The notes under the pieces are model-generated. The model was not told where the DNA came from. It was given only the letters and a program-made list of their open reading frames with translations, and searched no databases. Of a DNA stretch of 64,000 nucleotides, positions 7,530-16,799 are shown piece after piece. Source of the stretch: Streptomyces parvulus (lineage in GTDB: Bacteria > Actinomycetota > Actinomycetes > Streptomycetales > Streptomycetaceae); assembly GCF_014648855.1 (NCBI RefSeq), contig NZ_BMRX01000001.1, positions 372,001 to 436,000 of the forward strand. Direction: 5' to 3'. Numbering within the stretch: the stretch's first letter is position 1; each line of letters starts with the position of its first letter. A program made the position numbers and the translations under genes.

Positions 7530-9083
7530 ATGAGTCTGTCACTGCGCTTCGCCGCCGGTTCTCACAAGGGCATGATCCGGGAGGGCAACGAGGACTCCGG
7601 CTACGCCGGTCCGCGCCTGCTCGCCATCGCCGACGGCATGGGCGGACAGGCCGCCGGTGAGGTCGCCTCCTCCGAGGTGATCTCCACCATCGTCCCCCTC
7701 GACGACGACGTGCCCGGCTCCGACGTGCTCACCTCCCTCGGCGCCGCCGTGCAGCGCGCCAACGACCAGCTGCGTCAGATGGTCGAGGAGGACCCCGCTC
7801 TGGAGGGCATGGGCACCACGCTCACCGCCCTGCTGTGGACCGGTCAGCGCCTGGGCATGGTGCACGTCGGCGACTCCCGCGCCTACCTGCTGCGCGACGG
7901 CGTCCTCACGCAGATCACGCAGGACCACACCTGGGTGCAGCGGCTCGTCGACGAGGGGCGGATCACCGAGGAGGAGGCGGGCACCCACCCGCAGCGCTCC
8001 CTGCTGATGCGCGCCCTCGGCAGCGGCGACCACGTCGAACCCGACCTGTCCATCCGCGAGGTGCGGGCCGGCGACCGCTACCTCATCTGCTCCGACGGGC
8101 TCTCCGGCGTCGTCTCCCACCAGACGATGGAGGACACCCTCGCCAGCTACCAGGGCCCCCAGGAGACCGTGCAGGAGCTGATCCAGCTCGCCCTGCGCGG
8201 CGGCGGCCCGGACAACATCACCGTCATCGTCGCCGACGTCCTCGACCTCGACACCGGCGACACCCTCGCCGGGCAGCTCTCCGACACCCCCGTGGTCGTC
8301 GGCGCCGTCGCCGAGAACCAGGCCCAGATGGGCGACAACGGCATCATGCAGACCCCGGCCGGCCGCGCCGCCGGCCTTGGCCGCCAGGGCGGACAGCACG
8401 GCGGGGGCGGCGAGTTCGGCCCGCCCGGCAGCGGCGACACCACCGGGTACGTCCCGGCCGGCGGCTTCGACGACTACGGCTCCGACGACTTCGTCAAGCC
8501 CCGCAAGGGCCGCCGCTGGTTGAAGAGATCCCTCTACACCGTGCTCGCCCTCGCCGTCATCGGCGGCGGCACGTACGGCGGCTGGCGCTGGACCCAGACC
8601 CAGTACTACGTCGGCACCAACGACGACCACGTCGCCCTGTACCGCGGCATCAGCCAGGACCTCGCCTGGGTCTCGCTCTCCAAGGTCCAGAAGGACCACC
8701 CGGAGATCGAACTCAAGTACCTCCCGCCCTACCAGCAGAAGCTCGTCGAGGCCACCATCGCCGAGGGCGACCTGGCCGACGCCCGGGCGAAGATCGAGGA
8801 GCTGGGCGTGCAGGCCTCGGCCTGCAAGAAGCAGGCCGACCGGCGCACCGCCGAGGCCCAGAACAACGCCAAGACGGGCGAGGGCGAGGCGGGCGGCACC
8901 ACGGGAACCACCCCCGCCTCCTTCACGTCCAAGGCCTCACCGACACCCAACCCGTCGCCGAACGCGTCGGAGTCGCAGAAGGCACCCGAGTCGTCCCAGT
9001 CCCCGACCGCACCCACCCCAGGTTCCGGCCCGACCCTCTCGGAGGAAGAGCAGAAGGTCGTCTCGCTGTGCGGTAAGCAGTAG
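7530..9083 (+). CDS. pstP: PstP: PP2C-family Ser/Thr phosphatase
   Basis: About 517 residues from the ATG at 7530 (MSLSLRFAAGSHKGM), preceded by GAGGTG; a GTG at 7482 behind GGAGG is an alternative that adds 16 residues. The PP2C domain (1-240) has the metal-binding motifs GNEDSGY, AIADGMGG, VHVGDSRAY, ICSDGLSGVV and GGPDNITV. One membrane helix follows near 330-350 (YTVLALAVIGGGTYGG), then an extracytoplasmic domain with a Ser/Thr/Pro-rich tail. The enzyme removes phosphates placed by PknB-type kinases on growth and division proteins. It sits in the usual place between fhaB and rodA. Confidence 0.93.
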   Translation: MSLSLRFAAGSHKGMIREGNEDSGYAGPRLLAIADGMGGQAAGEVASSEVISTIVPLDDDVPGSDVLTSLGAAVQRANDQLRQMVEEDPALEGMGTTLTALLWTGQRLGMVHVGDSRAYLLRDGVLTQITQDHTWVQRLVDEGRITEEEAGTHPQRSLLMRALGSGDHVEPDLSIREVRAGDRYLICSDGLSGVVSHQTMEDTLASYQGPQETVQELIQLALRGGGPDNITVIVADVLDLDTGDTLAGQLSDTPVVVGAVAENQAQMGDNGIMQTPAGRAAGLGRQGGQHGGGGEFGPPGSGDTTGYVPAGGFDDYGSDDFVKPRKGRRWLKRSLYTVLALAVIGGGTYGGWRWTQTQYYVGTNDDHVALYRGISQDLAWVSLSKVQKDHPEIELKYLPPYQQKLVEATIAEGDLADARAKIEELGVQASACKKQADRRTAEAQNNAKTGEGEAGGTTGTTPASFTSKASPTPNPSPNASESQKAPESSQSPTAPTPGSGPTLSEEEQKVVSLCGKQ

Positions 9084-9110
9084 GCAAGCCGTGAGAGGCC
9101 CTGTCACACG

Positions 9111-10547
9111 ATGAGCAGTACTACCAACCCGTCGACGCACCACACGTCCACGATCGGCGCCATCGGCGCCCCGAGCCGGCGCAACACCGAGCTGGCTCTG
9201 CTCGTGTTCGCCGTCCTCATCCCGGTCTTCGCCTACGCCAACGTGGGCCTGGCCATCAACGACGAGGTGCCCGCCGGGCTGCTGAGCTACGGTCTCGGCC
9301 TCGGCCTGCTGGCCGGCGTCGGGCACGTCGTCGTCCGCAAGTTCGCGCCGTACTCGGACCCGCTGCTGCTGCCGCTGGCCACCCTGCTCAACGGGCTCGG
9401 ACTCGTCGCCATCTGGCGTCTGGACCAGTCCGAGCTGCTCCAGGACATCCAGCAGGCCGGCACCGCGGCGCCCCGCCAGCTGATGTACACGGCGCTCGGC
9501 ATCGCCCTGTTCGTCGCGGTGATGATCTTCCTGAAGGACCATCGGGTCCTGCAGCGCTACACCTACATCTCCATGCTCGGCGCCCTGTTCCTGCTGCTGC
9601 TCCCGCTCGTGCCGGGCCTCGGCAAGAACATCTACGGCGCCAAGATCTGGATCCAGGTCGGCTCGTTCTCCATCCAGCCGGGTGAGTTCGCCAAGATCGT
9701 GCTGGCGATCTTCTTCGCCGGCTACCTGATGGTGAAGCGGGACGCGCTGGCCCTGGCCAGCCGCCGCTTCATGGGCCTCTACCTGCCGCGCGGCCGCGAC
9801 CTGGGCCCGATCCTCGTGGTGTGGATGGTCTCGATCCTCATCCTGGTCTTCGAGACCGACCTCGGCACCTCGCTGCTCTTCTTCGGCATGTTCGTGATCA
9901 TGCTGTACGTCGCCACCGAGCGGACCAGCTGGATCGTCTTCGGTCTGCTGATGTCCGCCGTCGGCGCCGTCGGCGTCGCCAGCTTCGAGCCGCACATCCA
10001 GCAGCGCGTGGACGCCTGGCTCGACCCGATGAAGGAGTACACGCTCTCCCGCGCGGGCGTCGGCGGCCACTCCGAGCAGGCCATGCAGGCGCTGTGGGCC
10101 TTCGGCTCCGGCGGCACCCTCGGCACCGGCTGGGGCCAGGGCCACTCCGAGCTGATCCGCTTCGCCGCCAACTCCGACTTCATCCTCGCCACCTTCGGCG
10201 AGGAACTCGGCCTGGCCGGCCTCATGGCGCTGCTCCTGCTCTACGCCTTGATCGTCGAACGCGGCGTGCGCACCGCCCTGGCCGCCCGCGACCCCTTCGG
10301 CAAGCTCCTCGCCATCGGCCTCTCCGGCGCCTTCGCCCTCCAGGTCTTCGTGGTCGCCGGCGGCGTCATGGGCCTCATCCCGCTCACCGGTATGACCATG
10401 CCCTTCCTGGCCTACGGCGGCTCCTCGGTCATCGCCAACTGGGCACTGATCGGCATCCTGCTGCGCATCAGCGACACCGCTCGCAGACCGGCACCCGCCG
10501 CTCCCGCCAGCCCCGACGCCGAGATGACCCAGGTGGTCCGACCGTGA
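9111..10547 (+). CDS. rodA: RodA/FtsW family SEDS peptidoglycan polymerase
   Basis: 478 residues with about ten membrane segments. SEDS-family features include IQVGSFSIQPGEFAKI, LVFETDLGTSLLFFGMF, the loop WLDPMKEYTLSRAGVGGHSEQAMQALWAFGSGGTLGTGWGQG and the end PLTGMTMPFLAYGGSS. SEDS proteins polymerise lipid II glycan strands together with a class B penicillin-binding protein, which is encoded directly downstream with a 4-nt overlap. In this operon position the S. coelicolor homologue is described as FtsW/RodA-like. It is distinct from the division-cluster ftsW, which lies elsewhere on Streptomyces chromosomes. Confidence 0.92.
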   Translation: MSSTTNPSTHHTSTIGAIGAPSRRNTELALLVFAVLIPVFAYANVGLAINDEVPAGLLSYGLGLGLLAGVGHVVVRKFAPYSDPLLLPLATLLNGLGLVAIWRLDQSELLQDIQQAGTAAPRQLMYTALGIALFVAVMIFLKDHRVLQRYTYISMLGALFLLLLPLVPGLGKNIYGAKIWIQVGSFSIQPGEFAKIVLAIFFAGYLMVKRDALALASRRFMGLYLPRGRDLGPILVVWMVSILILVFETDLGTSLLFFGMFVIMLYVATERTSWIVFGLLMSAVGAVGVASFEPHIQQRVDAWLDPMKEYTLSRAGVGGHSEQAMQALWAFGSGGTLGTGWGQGHSELIRFAANSDFILATFGEELGLAGLMALLLLYALIVERGVRTALAARDPFGKLLAIGLSGAFALQVFVVAGGVMGLIPLTGMTMPFLAYGGSSVIANWALIGILLRISDTARRPAPAAPASPDAEMTQVVRP

Positions 10548-12016
10548 ACAAGCCCCTGCGCCGGATCGCGATCTTCTGCGGTCTGCTCGTCCTCACCCTG
10601 CTCATCCGCGACAACTGGCTCCAGTACGTCCAGGCGGACGACCTCAAGGAGGACGAGCACAACCGCCGGGTCGCCATCGAGCGGTACGCGAGCCCCCGCG
10701 GCGACATCATCGTCGACGGCAAGGCGATCACCGGACACGCCACCACCGACGGCGACTTCAAGTACAAGCGCACGTACAAGGACGGCGCCATGTGGGCGCC
10801 CGTCACCGGCTACGTCTCGCAGGCCTTCGGCGCCACCCAGATCGAGTCCATCGACGACGGCATCCTCACCGGCAACGACGACCGGCTGTTCTTCCGCAAC
10901 ACCCTCGACATGGTCACCGGCAAGAAGCGCGAGGGCGGCAACGTCGTCACCACGCTCAACAGCGCCGCCCAGAAGGCCGCCTACGACGGACTCAAGAAGC
11001 AGGGCGCCAAGGGAGCCGTCGTCGCCCTCGAACCGTCCACGGGCAAGATCCTGTCGATGGCCTCCTACCCGTCGTACGACCCCACCGCGATCGCGGGCTC
11101 CAACGACGCGGCCGGCGAGGCCTGGAACAAGCTCCAGAAGAAGAACAACCCCGACGACCCGATGCTCAACCGCGCCCTGCGCGAGGTCTACCCGCCAGGG
11201 TCCACCTTCAAGGTGCTCACCGCGGCCGCGGCCCTCGAGCACGGCAAGGCCGACTCGGCCGACGAGAAGACCGACTCGCCGCTGCCCTGGACGATGCCCG
11301 GCACCAGCACCGAGCTGAAGAACGAGGGGAACATCCCCTGCGAGAACGCCACCCTCCGCGAGGCCCTGCGCGTCTCCTGCAACACCGTCTTCGGCAAGCT
11401 CGGTTACGACGTCGGCAACGACGCGATGCTGGAGACGGCCAAGAAGTTCGGCTTCACCGAGGAGCAGTTCGTCCCGGTCCGCTCCAGCGCCTCGGTCTTC
11501 TCCGACGGCATGAACGACTCGCAGGTCGCGCTCTCCTCCATCGGCCAGTTCAACACCGCGGCCACCCCGCTCCAGATGGCCATGGTCACCTCGGCCATCG
11601 CCAACAACGGCACCCTGATGAAGCCGTACATGGTCGACGAGCTGCAGGCCCCCAACCTCGACACCATCGAGAAGACGGACCCCGAGGAGATGAGCGAGCC
11701 GCTGTCCGCGGACAACGCCCAGATCCTCCAGTCGATGATGGAGACCGTCGTGGAGGACGGCACGGGAACCAACGCGCAGATCGACGGCGTCACCGTGGGC
11801 GGCAAGACCGGTACCGCACAGCACGGCGTCGACAACAGCGAGAACCCCTACGCCTGGTTCATCTCCTACGCCAAGGGCGAGGACGGCAGCGCGCCCGTCG
11901 CCGTCGCCGTGGTGATCGAGGACGAGAACGCGGTCCGCGACGACATCTCCGGCGGCGGCCTCGCGGCACCGATCGCGAAGAACGTCATGGAGGCCGTCAT
12001 CGACAGCAAGAAGTGA
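10544..12016 (+). CDS. pbpA: PbpA: class B penicillin-binding protein (transpeptidase)
   Basis: 490 residues from the GTG at 10544, which overlaps the rodA stop as GTGA, so translation is coupled. A single N-terminal membrane anchor (IAIFCGLLVLTLLI) is followed by the PBP dimerisation region (RGDIIVDGKAI) and the transpeptidase domain. The active-site motifs are present: STFK near residue 220, SCN in VSCNTVFGKLG, and KTGT in VGGKTGTAQHG. It cross-links peptidoglycan as the partner of the upstream SEDS polymerase. A stable hairpin after the stop probably separates it in part from pknB. Confidence 0.93.
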   Translation: MNKPLRRIAIFCGLLVLTLLIRDNWLQYVQADDLKEDEHNRRVAIERYASPRGDIIVDGKAITGHATTDGDFKYKRTYKDGAMWAPVTGYVSQAFGATQIESIDDGILTGNDDRLFFRNTLDMVTGKKREGGNVVTTLNSAAQKAAYDGLKKQGAKGAVVALEPSTGKILSMASYPSYDPTAIAGSNDAAGEAWNKLQKKNNPDDPMLNRALREVYPPGSTFKVLTAAAALEHGKADSADEKTDSPLPWTMPGTSTELKNEGNIPCENATLREALRVSCNTVFGKLGYDVGNDAMLETAKKFGFTEEQFVPVRSSASVFSDGMNDSQVALSSIGQFNTAATPLQMAMVTSAIANNGTLMKPYMVDELQAPNLDTIEKTDPEEMSEPLSADNAQILQSMMETVVEDGTGTNAQIDGVTVGGKTGTAQHGVDNSENPYAWFISYAKGEDGSAPVAVAVVIEDENAVRDDISGGGLAAPIAKNVMEAVIDSKK

Positions 12017-12029
12017 TCCCACGATGAAC

Positions 12030-12053
12030 GGGACGTGACTCCTGTCACGTCCC
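12030..12053 (+). terminator. Hairpin between pbpA and pknB
   Basis: A perfect 10-bp stem, GGGACGTGAC and GTCACGTCCC, with a 4-nt TCCT loop, followed by CTTC. It lies 14 nt after pbpA and 154 nt before pknB. There is no T-tract, so it may attenuate rather than stop transcription. Confidence 0.5.
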
Positions 12054-12206
12054 CTTCACATCGGCGCACGTTGCGATACCGGTCCTGTATCGGCTGCCGG
12101 GCTTGGCCAAGGCACCCAAAGCGAGCCGGGTACGGTAGGCCGGACGGCAGCCTCCGACCGTACAAGCATGCCGGTCGGGACCGACGGAGAGGGCTGGTAG
12201 GTAACC

Positions 12207-14219
12207 ATGGAAGAGCCGCGTCGCCTCGGCGGCCGGTACGAGCTGGGCCCTGTGCTCGGCCGTGGTGGCATGGCGGAGGTTTACCACGCTCATGACACCC
12301 GGCTCGGGCGCCAGGTGGCGGTGAAGACGCTGCGCGCGGACATGGCGCGCGACCCGTCCTTCCAGGCCCGCTTCCGCCGGGAGGCCCAGTCGGCCGCCTC
12401 GCTCAACCATCCCGCGATCGTGGCGGTCTACGACACGGGCGAGGACTACATCGACGGGGTCTCCATCCCGTACATCGTCATGGAGTACGTCGACGGCTCC
12501 ACGCTCCGCGAGCTGCTCCACTCCGGCCGCAAGCTGCTGCCGGAGCGGACGCTGGAGATGACCATCGGCATCCTCCAGGCGCTGGAGTACTCGCACCGGG
12601 CCGGCATCGTCCACCGCGACATCAAGCCCGCGAACGTGATGCTGACCCGCAACGGCCAGGTCAAGGTCATGGACTTCGGCATCGCCCGCGCGATGGGCGA
12701 CTCCGGCATGACCATGACCCAGACCGCGGCCGTGATCGGTACCGCCCAGTACCTCTCCCCGGAGCAGGCCAAGGGCGAGCAGGTCGACGCGCGGTCCGAC
12801 CTGTACTCCACGGGCTGCCTGCTCTACGAGCTGCTCACCGTGCGGCCGCCCTTCGTCGGCGACTCGCCGGTCGCCGTGGCGTACCAGCACGTGCGCGAGG
12901 AACCGCAGGCGCCGAGCGTCTTCGACCCCGAGATCACGCCCGAGATGGACGCGATCGTGCTGAAGGCGCTGGTCAAGGACCCCGACTACCGCTACCAGTC
13001 CGCCGACGAGATGCGGGCCGACATCGAGGCCTGCCTCGACGGCCAGCCGGTCGGCGCGACCGCCGCCATGGGCGCCATGGCCGCGGGCGGCTACGGCGCC
13101 TACCCCGACGACCAGCCGACCACGGCGCTGCGCTCGGACGGCGGTGGCGGCGGTGCCACGACCATGCTGCCGCCCATGAACCCGGACGACGGCGGCTACG
13201 GCTACGACGAACGCCCCGACCGGCGCCGGCAGCAGCAGCGCAAGACGAACTCCTCCACGATCTTCCTGGTCCTGGCGGGCGTCCTCGTCCTCGTCGGCGC
13301 GATCCTGATCGGCAAGTACGCCTTCAGCGGCGACGGCGGGCCCAGCAACGACAAGGTCGACGTACCCGCGTTCATCGGCCTGACGAAGGCGGACGCCGAC
13401 CAGCAGGCCACCAACGCAGACCTGGAACTGGCCTTCACGCAGAAGCCCTGCGAGGACCAGAAGAAGGGCAACATCTGCTCCCAGGACCCCGCGCAGGGCA
13501 CCAGCGTCGACAAGCAGTCCACCGTCAACCTGGTGGTCTCGACCGGCGCCCCGAAGGTCGCGGTGCCCAACGTCATCGACAAGAACGTCGACGACGCCAC
13601 GCAGCGGCTCGAGGACAAGGGCTTCAACGTCGAGACCAAGCGGACCGAGTCCTCCCAGGACGAGGGCACCGTCCTCAACCAGAACCCGGACCCGGGCAGC
13701 GAGCTGGAGAAGGGCTCCACGGTGACCCTGGAGGTCGCCAAGGCGGAGGAGAAGGCCACGGTCCCCGACGTGGTCGGCCGGAGCTGCGACGAGGCCAAGG
13801 CCCAGATGGAGAACAGCGGCCTCGAGGGCACCTGCACGGACCAGCCGACGAACGACCCCAACCAGGTCGACAAGGTCATCTCCACGACGCCGCAGGCGAA
13901 CCAGCAGGTCGACCCGGGCTCCAAGGTCACGATCGTCGTCGGCAAGGCGGTCGCCAAGACGAAGGTGCCCGAGGTCCGCACCAAGTCCCTGGCGGAGGCG
14001 CGGCAGATCCTTCAGCAGAGCGGCTTCACCAACGTCCAGGTGGCTCCGAACGCCCCGGGCGAGGACAACGCCACGGTGATCGCCATGGACCCCCAGCCCG
14101 GCACCGAGGTCGACGACCCCGCCGCCACCCAGATCACCCTCACCACCGTGGGTGGCAACGGGGGCAACAACGGCGGTAACAACGGCGGCATCATCGGCGG
14201 ACTGCGCGGCGACGACTGA
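12207..14219 (+). CDS. pknB: PknB: transmembrane Ser/Thr kinase with four PASTA domains
   Basis: 670 residues. The kinase domain (about 10-275) has the glycine loop LGRGGMAEVY, the VAVK lysine, HRDIKPANVM, DFGIA and an activation loop with TMTQTAAVIGTAQYLSPEQ. A juxtamembrane linker leads to one membrane helix near 351-373 and then four PASTA repeats (beginning KVDVPAF, KVAVPNV, KATVPDV, KTKVPEV), which bind peptidoglycan fragments or lipid II in homologues. It closes the phosphorylation/cell-wall cluster, and PstP is its likely counter-enzyme. A Gly/Asn tail ends the protein. It is preceded by about 190 bp without a gene, where its own promoter could lie. Confidence 0.95.
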   Translation: MEEPRRLGGRYELGPVLGRGGMAEVYHAHDTRLGRQVAVKTLRADMARDPSFQARFRREAQSAASLNHPAIVAVYDTGEDYIDGVSIPYIVMEYVDGSTLRELLHSGRKLLPERTLEMTIGILQALEYSHRAGIVHRDIKPANVMLTRNGQVKVMDFGIARAMGDSGMTMTQTAAVIGTAQYLSPEQAKGEQVDARSDLYSTGCLLYELLTVRPPFVGDSPVAVAYQHVREEPQAPSVFDPEITPEMDAIVLKALVKDPDYRYQSADEMRADIEACLDGQPVGATAAMGAMAAGGYGAYPDDQPTTALRSDGGGGGATTMLPPMNPDDGGYGYDERPDRRRQQQRKTNSSTIFLVLAGVLVLVGAILIGKYAFSGDGGPSNDKVDVPAFIGLTKADADQQATNADLELAFTQKPCEDQKKGNICSQDPAQGTSVDKQSTVNLVVSTGAPKVAVPNVIDKNVDDATQRLEDKGFNVETKRTESSQDEGTVLNQNPDPGSELEKGSTVTLEVAKAEEKATVPDVVGRSCDEAKAQMENSGLEGTCTDQPTNDPNQVDKVISTTPQANQQVDPGSKVTIVVGKAVAKTKVPEVRTKSLAEARQILQQSGFTNVQVAPNAPGEDNATVIAMDPQPGTEVDDPAATQITLTTVGGNGGNNGGNNGGIIGGLRGDD

Positions 14220-14246
14220 CCCGCACCGCCACCCCGTCACCGGCCA

Positions 14247-14280
14247 GAGCCCCGGCCCCTCACCGGAGGGACCGGGGCTC
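14247..14280 (+). terminator. Terminator after pknB
   Basis: Inverted repeat GAGCCCCGG...CCGGGGCTC (arms 14247-14255 and 14272-14280) 27 nt after the pknB stop, ahead of the convergent sortase gene. Confidence 0.7.
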
Positions 14281-14357
14281 CGGCGTCGCCCGGCGGTCAC
14301 TCCTCCGCGCGCGCCGCCCGACAGGGGCGAGGCGCTCGGGCCGGGAGGGCCCTCACC

Positions 14358-15122
14358 TCACCGCAGCTCCGCCGGCGGCGTCCGCTCCCCGTCCACCTTC
14401 TCCGTGCGGACCAGCTCGCCCCAGACCACGTAGCGGTACTTGCTCGTGTACACCGGGGTGCAGGTCGTCAGGGTGATGTAGTGGCCGGGCTTCTTCTTGC
14501 CGGACTCCGCGGGGACCGCGTCCAGGACGTCGACGTTGAACTTCGAGGTCTCGCGGAGGACGGCGTAGGTCTTGTAGACGTACCAGGTGTCCTTGGTCTC
14601 GAAGACGATCGGGTCGCCCTCGTCGATCTTGTCGATCTTGTGGAACTTCGCCCCGTGCCCGTCCCGGTGCGCCGCCAGCGAGAAGTTGCCCTCCTTGCCG
14701 GAGGTGGGCAGCGCCGCCTTCACCGGATCCGTGTAGTAGCCGGCCACGCCGTCGTTGAGGATCTTCATCGACGTGCCCTTCTCCACCAGGATGTCGCCCT
14801 TGCCCATCGCCGGGACGTGGAGGAAGCCGATGCCCGCCCTGGTGTCCAGCGCGCCGGGGCCGTCGGGACCGACGCGGTCCTGGGCCCAGTCGTCGCGGAC
14901 CCGGTCCGCCTGCTTGTCCGCCGCGCGGTCGGCGACCACGTTCGTCCACCAGAGCGAGTAGACGACGAACAGGCCCAGCACCAGGCCCGCGGTGATGAGG
15001 AGTTCGCCGAAGACGCTGACCGCGCGCGCGGCGATCCGCCCGGCCCTCCGCCCGCGACCGCGCGCGGCGTCCCGCTCCCGCTCCGCGGTGTCTTCGTGCT
15101 CCGTGTCGGTGGTCGCTGCCAC
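14358..15122 (-). CDS. srtE2: Class E sortase SrtE2
   Basis: 254 residues, cytoplasmic basic N-terminus, one membrane helix at about 39-58 (GELLITAGLVLGLFVVYSL) and an external sortase domain. Catalytic elements are visible: His in FSLAAHRDGHG, Cys in YITLTTCTP, and Arg in SKYRYVVWGEL. The gene follows srtE1 in the same direction with 13 nt between them, and the order matches S. coelicolor, where SrtE1 and SrtE2 attach LAxTG-containing proteins such as long chaplins to the wall and are needed for aerial growth. No substrate with such a signal was seen in this window. Confidence 0.9.
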   Translation of the reverse strand: MAATTDTEHEDTAERERDAARGRGRRAGRIAARAVSVFGELLITAGLVLGLFVVYSLWWTNVVADRAADKQADRVRDDWAQDRVGPDGPGALDTRAGIGFLHVPAMGKGDILVEKGTSMKILNDGVAGYYTDPVKAALPTSGKEGNFSLAAHRDGHGAKFHKIDKIDEGDPIVFETKDTWYVYKTYAVLRETSKFNVDVLDAVPAESGKKKPGHYITLTTCTPVYTSKYRYVVWGELVRTEKVDGERTPPAELR

Positions 15123-15135
15123 TGGTCATCCGCCC

Positions 15136-16164
15136 TTAACTGACGAGCGCATCCGGCTTGCCCTTGCTGCGCGGCCGTTCCTCGACCATCTTGCCCCAGA
15201 CGATCATGCGGTACTTGCTGGTGAACTCCGGCGTGCAGGTCGTCAGGGTGATGTAGCGGCCGGGCTCCTTGAAACCGGACTGCTTCGGAACGGGGTCCAG
15301 GACGCTGACGTTGCTCGGCGACGTCACGGGCAGGATGGACGCCATCTTGTACACGAAGTACTCGTCCTGCGTCTCCACGACGATCGGGGCGCCCGGCTTG
15401 AGCTTGTTGATGTACCGGAACGGCTCGCCGTGCGTGTTGCGGTGTCCCGCCAGCCCGAAGTTGCCGGTCTTCGCGTCCGGCATCGCCGTCTTCAGACCGT
15501 CCTCCGCGTAGTGCCCGACCATGCCCCGGTCCAGCACCTTCTTGCTGTTGATGCCCTCGGCGATCGGCACCACGACGTCCAGGTCGGGGATGTGCAGCAG
15601 CGCGAAGCCCTGCCCGGGCTCGAAGGTCCCCGGATTGCGCTTGCCGTTCGCCCAGTCGTCCTGGAGGTTGCTGGCGGCCTTGTCCGCCTGGGCGTGCGCA
15701 CGCACGTTGGTCCACCACAGCTGGTAGGTCACGAACAGCAGCATCAGCACGCCGGTCGTGATGAACACCTCGCCGATCGCCCGGCTGGCGATCACCGCGG
15801 CGCCGGGCTTGCGGGCCCGCGCCTGACGGCGGGCCTCCACGCGCGACAGCGGGGCCCTCGGCTCCTCGGGCGACTCGGAGTCCACCGACGCCCCGCGCGG
15901 CGCTCCACGGCGCCCGTGGCGCCGTTTCGCGGCCTTCCTGCGGGCCGCCCGGCCCCCCGTGGGCTCCTCGGCCGACCGCCGAGGCGGCGGTTCCGGTATC
16001 CGCAGCGCCACGGTCTCGTCGTCGACGGGCCGGCCGGCGGGCTCCGAGGAGTGGTGGTCCTGGCGTCCGCCCCCGAACGCACCGGAATCCCCGTACGGCC
16101 GTCCGTACGAGGATCCCTGGTCACCGGCCGTGCCGGACTCGCGCTCGGGGCGCAGGGCGGTCAC
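15136..16164 (-). CDS. srtE1: Class E sortase SrtE1
   Basis: 342 residues from the GTG that overlaps the pabA stop (GTGA). The frame is open upstream inside pabA, but that part is a shadow. A long disordered, Arg/Pro-rich cytoplasmic N-terminus (about 140 residues) precedes one membrane helix (VFITTGVLMLLFVTYQLWW) and the sortase domain with His in FGLAGHRNTHG, Cys in YITLTTCTP and Arg in SKYRMIVWGKM. Class E sortases transfer LAxTG-type substrates to peptidoglycan. It is the longer of two tandem copies. The coupling to pabA is the notable feature. Confidence 0.9.
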   Translation of the reverse strand: MTALRPERESGTAGDQGSSYGRPYGDSGAFGGGRQDHHSSEPAGRPVDDETVALRIPEPPPRRSAEEPTGGRAARRKAAKRRHGRRGAPRGASVDSESPEEPRAPLSRVEARRQARARKPGAAVIASRAIGEVFITTGVLMLLFVTYQLWWTNVRAHAQADKAASNLQDDWANGKRNPGTFEPGQGFALLHIPDLDVVVPIAEGINSKKVLDRGMVGHYAEDGLKTAMPDAKTGNFGLAGHRNTHGEPFRYINKLKPGAPIVVETQDEYFVYKMASILPVTSPSNVSVLDPVPKQSGFKEPGRYITLTTCTPEFTSKYRMIVWGKMVEERPRSKGKPDALVS

Positions 16165-16799
16165 GCCGTGGCCCTGCCCACCACCGGGGCGAGCCCCGCC
16201 GACCTCGCCACCGCGTCCCGGTCGCCGCACTCCACCAGCCAGTTGGCCAGCATCCGGTGCCCGTGCTCGGTCAGCACCGACTCCGGATGGAACTGGACGC
16301 CCTCCACGGGCAGTTCGCGGTGGCGCAGGCCCATCACGATGCCGTCGTGGGTGCGGGCCGTCACCTCCAGGGCGGCCGGCACGGTGCCCGGCTCCGCGGC
16401 CAGCGAGTGGTACCGCGTCGCGGTGAACGGCGAGGGCAGGCCCGCGAAGACGCCGGTGCCGGTGTGCTCGACCGGCGAGGTCTTGCCGTGCAGCAGCTCC
16501 GGCGCCCGGTCCACCACGCCGCCGTACGCCACCTGCATCGACTGCATGCCGAGGCAGACGCCGAAGACGGGGACGCCCGTGGCGGCGCAGTGCCGCACCA
16601 TGTCGACGCAGACGCCCGCCTGCTCCGGCGCACCCGGCCCCGGGGAGAGCAGCACGCCGTCGAAGCCGTCCTGGGCGTGCGCGGTGGACACCTCGTCGTT
16701 GCGCAGCACCTCGCACTCGGCGCCGAGCTGGTACAGGTACTGGACCAGGTTGAAGACGAAGCTGTCGTAGTTGTCGACGACGAGGATGCGCGCGCTCAC
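16161..16799 (-). CDS. pabA: Aminodeoxychorismate/anthranilate synthase component II (glutamine amidotransferase)
   Basis: 212 residues from the GTG at 16797-16799, which gives the canonical start SARILVVDNYDSFVFNLVQYL and overlaps the stop of the upstream small gene. It is a class I glutamine amidotransferase: oxyanion motif LLSPGPGAPEQAG, nucleophile Cys in GVCLGMQSM, and the His/Glu of GVQFHPESVL. It supplies ammonia to component I for 4-amino-4-deoxychorismate (folate) or anthranilate (tryptophan); sequence alone does not decide. No component I gene is near. It is translationally coupled on both sides to membrane/sortase genes, the conserved Streptomyces arrangement. Confidence 0.9.
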   Translation of the reverse strand: MSARILVVDNYDSFVFNLVQYLYQLGAECEVLRNDEVSTAHAQDGFDGVLLSPGPGAPEQAGVCVDMVRHCAATGVPVFGVCLGMQSMQVAYGGVVDRAPELLHGKTSPVEHTGTGVFAGLPSPFTATRYHSLAAEPGTVPAALEVTARTHDGIVMGLRHRELPVEGVQFHPESVLTEHGHRMLANWLVECGDRDAVARSAGLAPVVGRATA

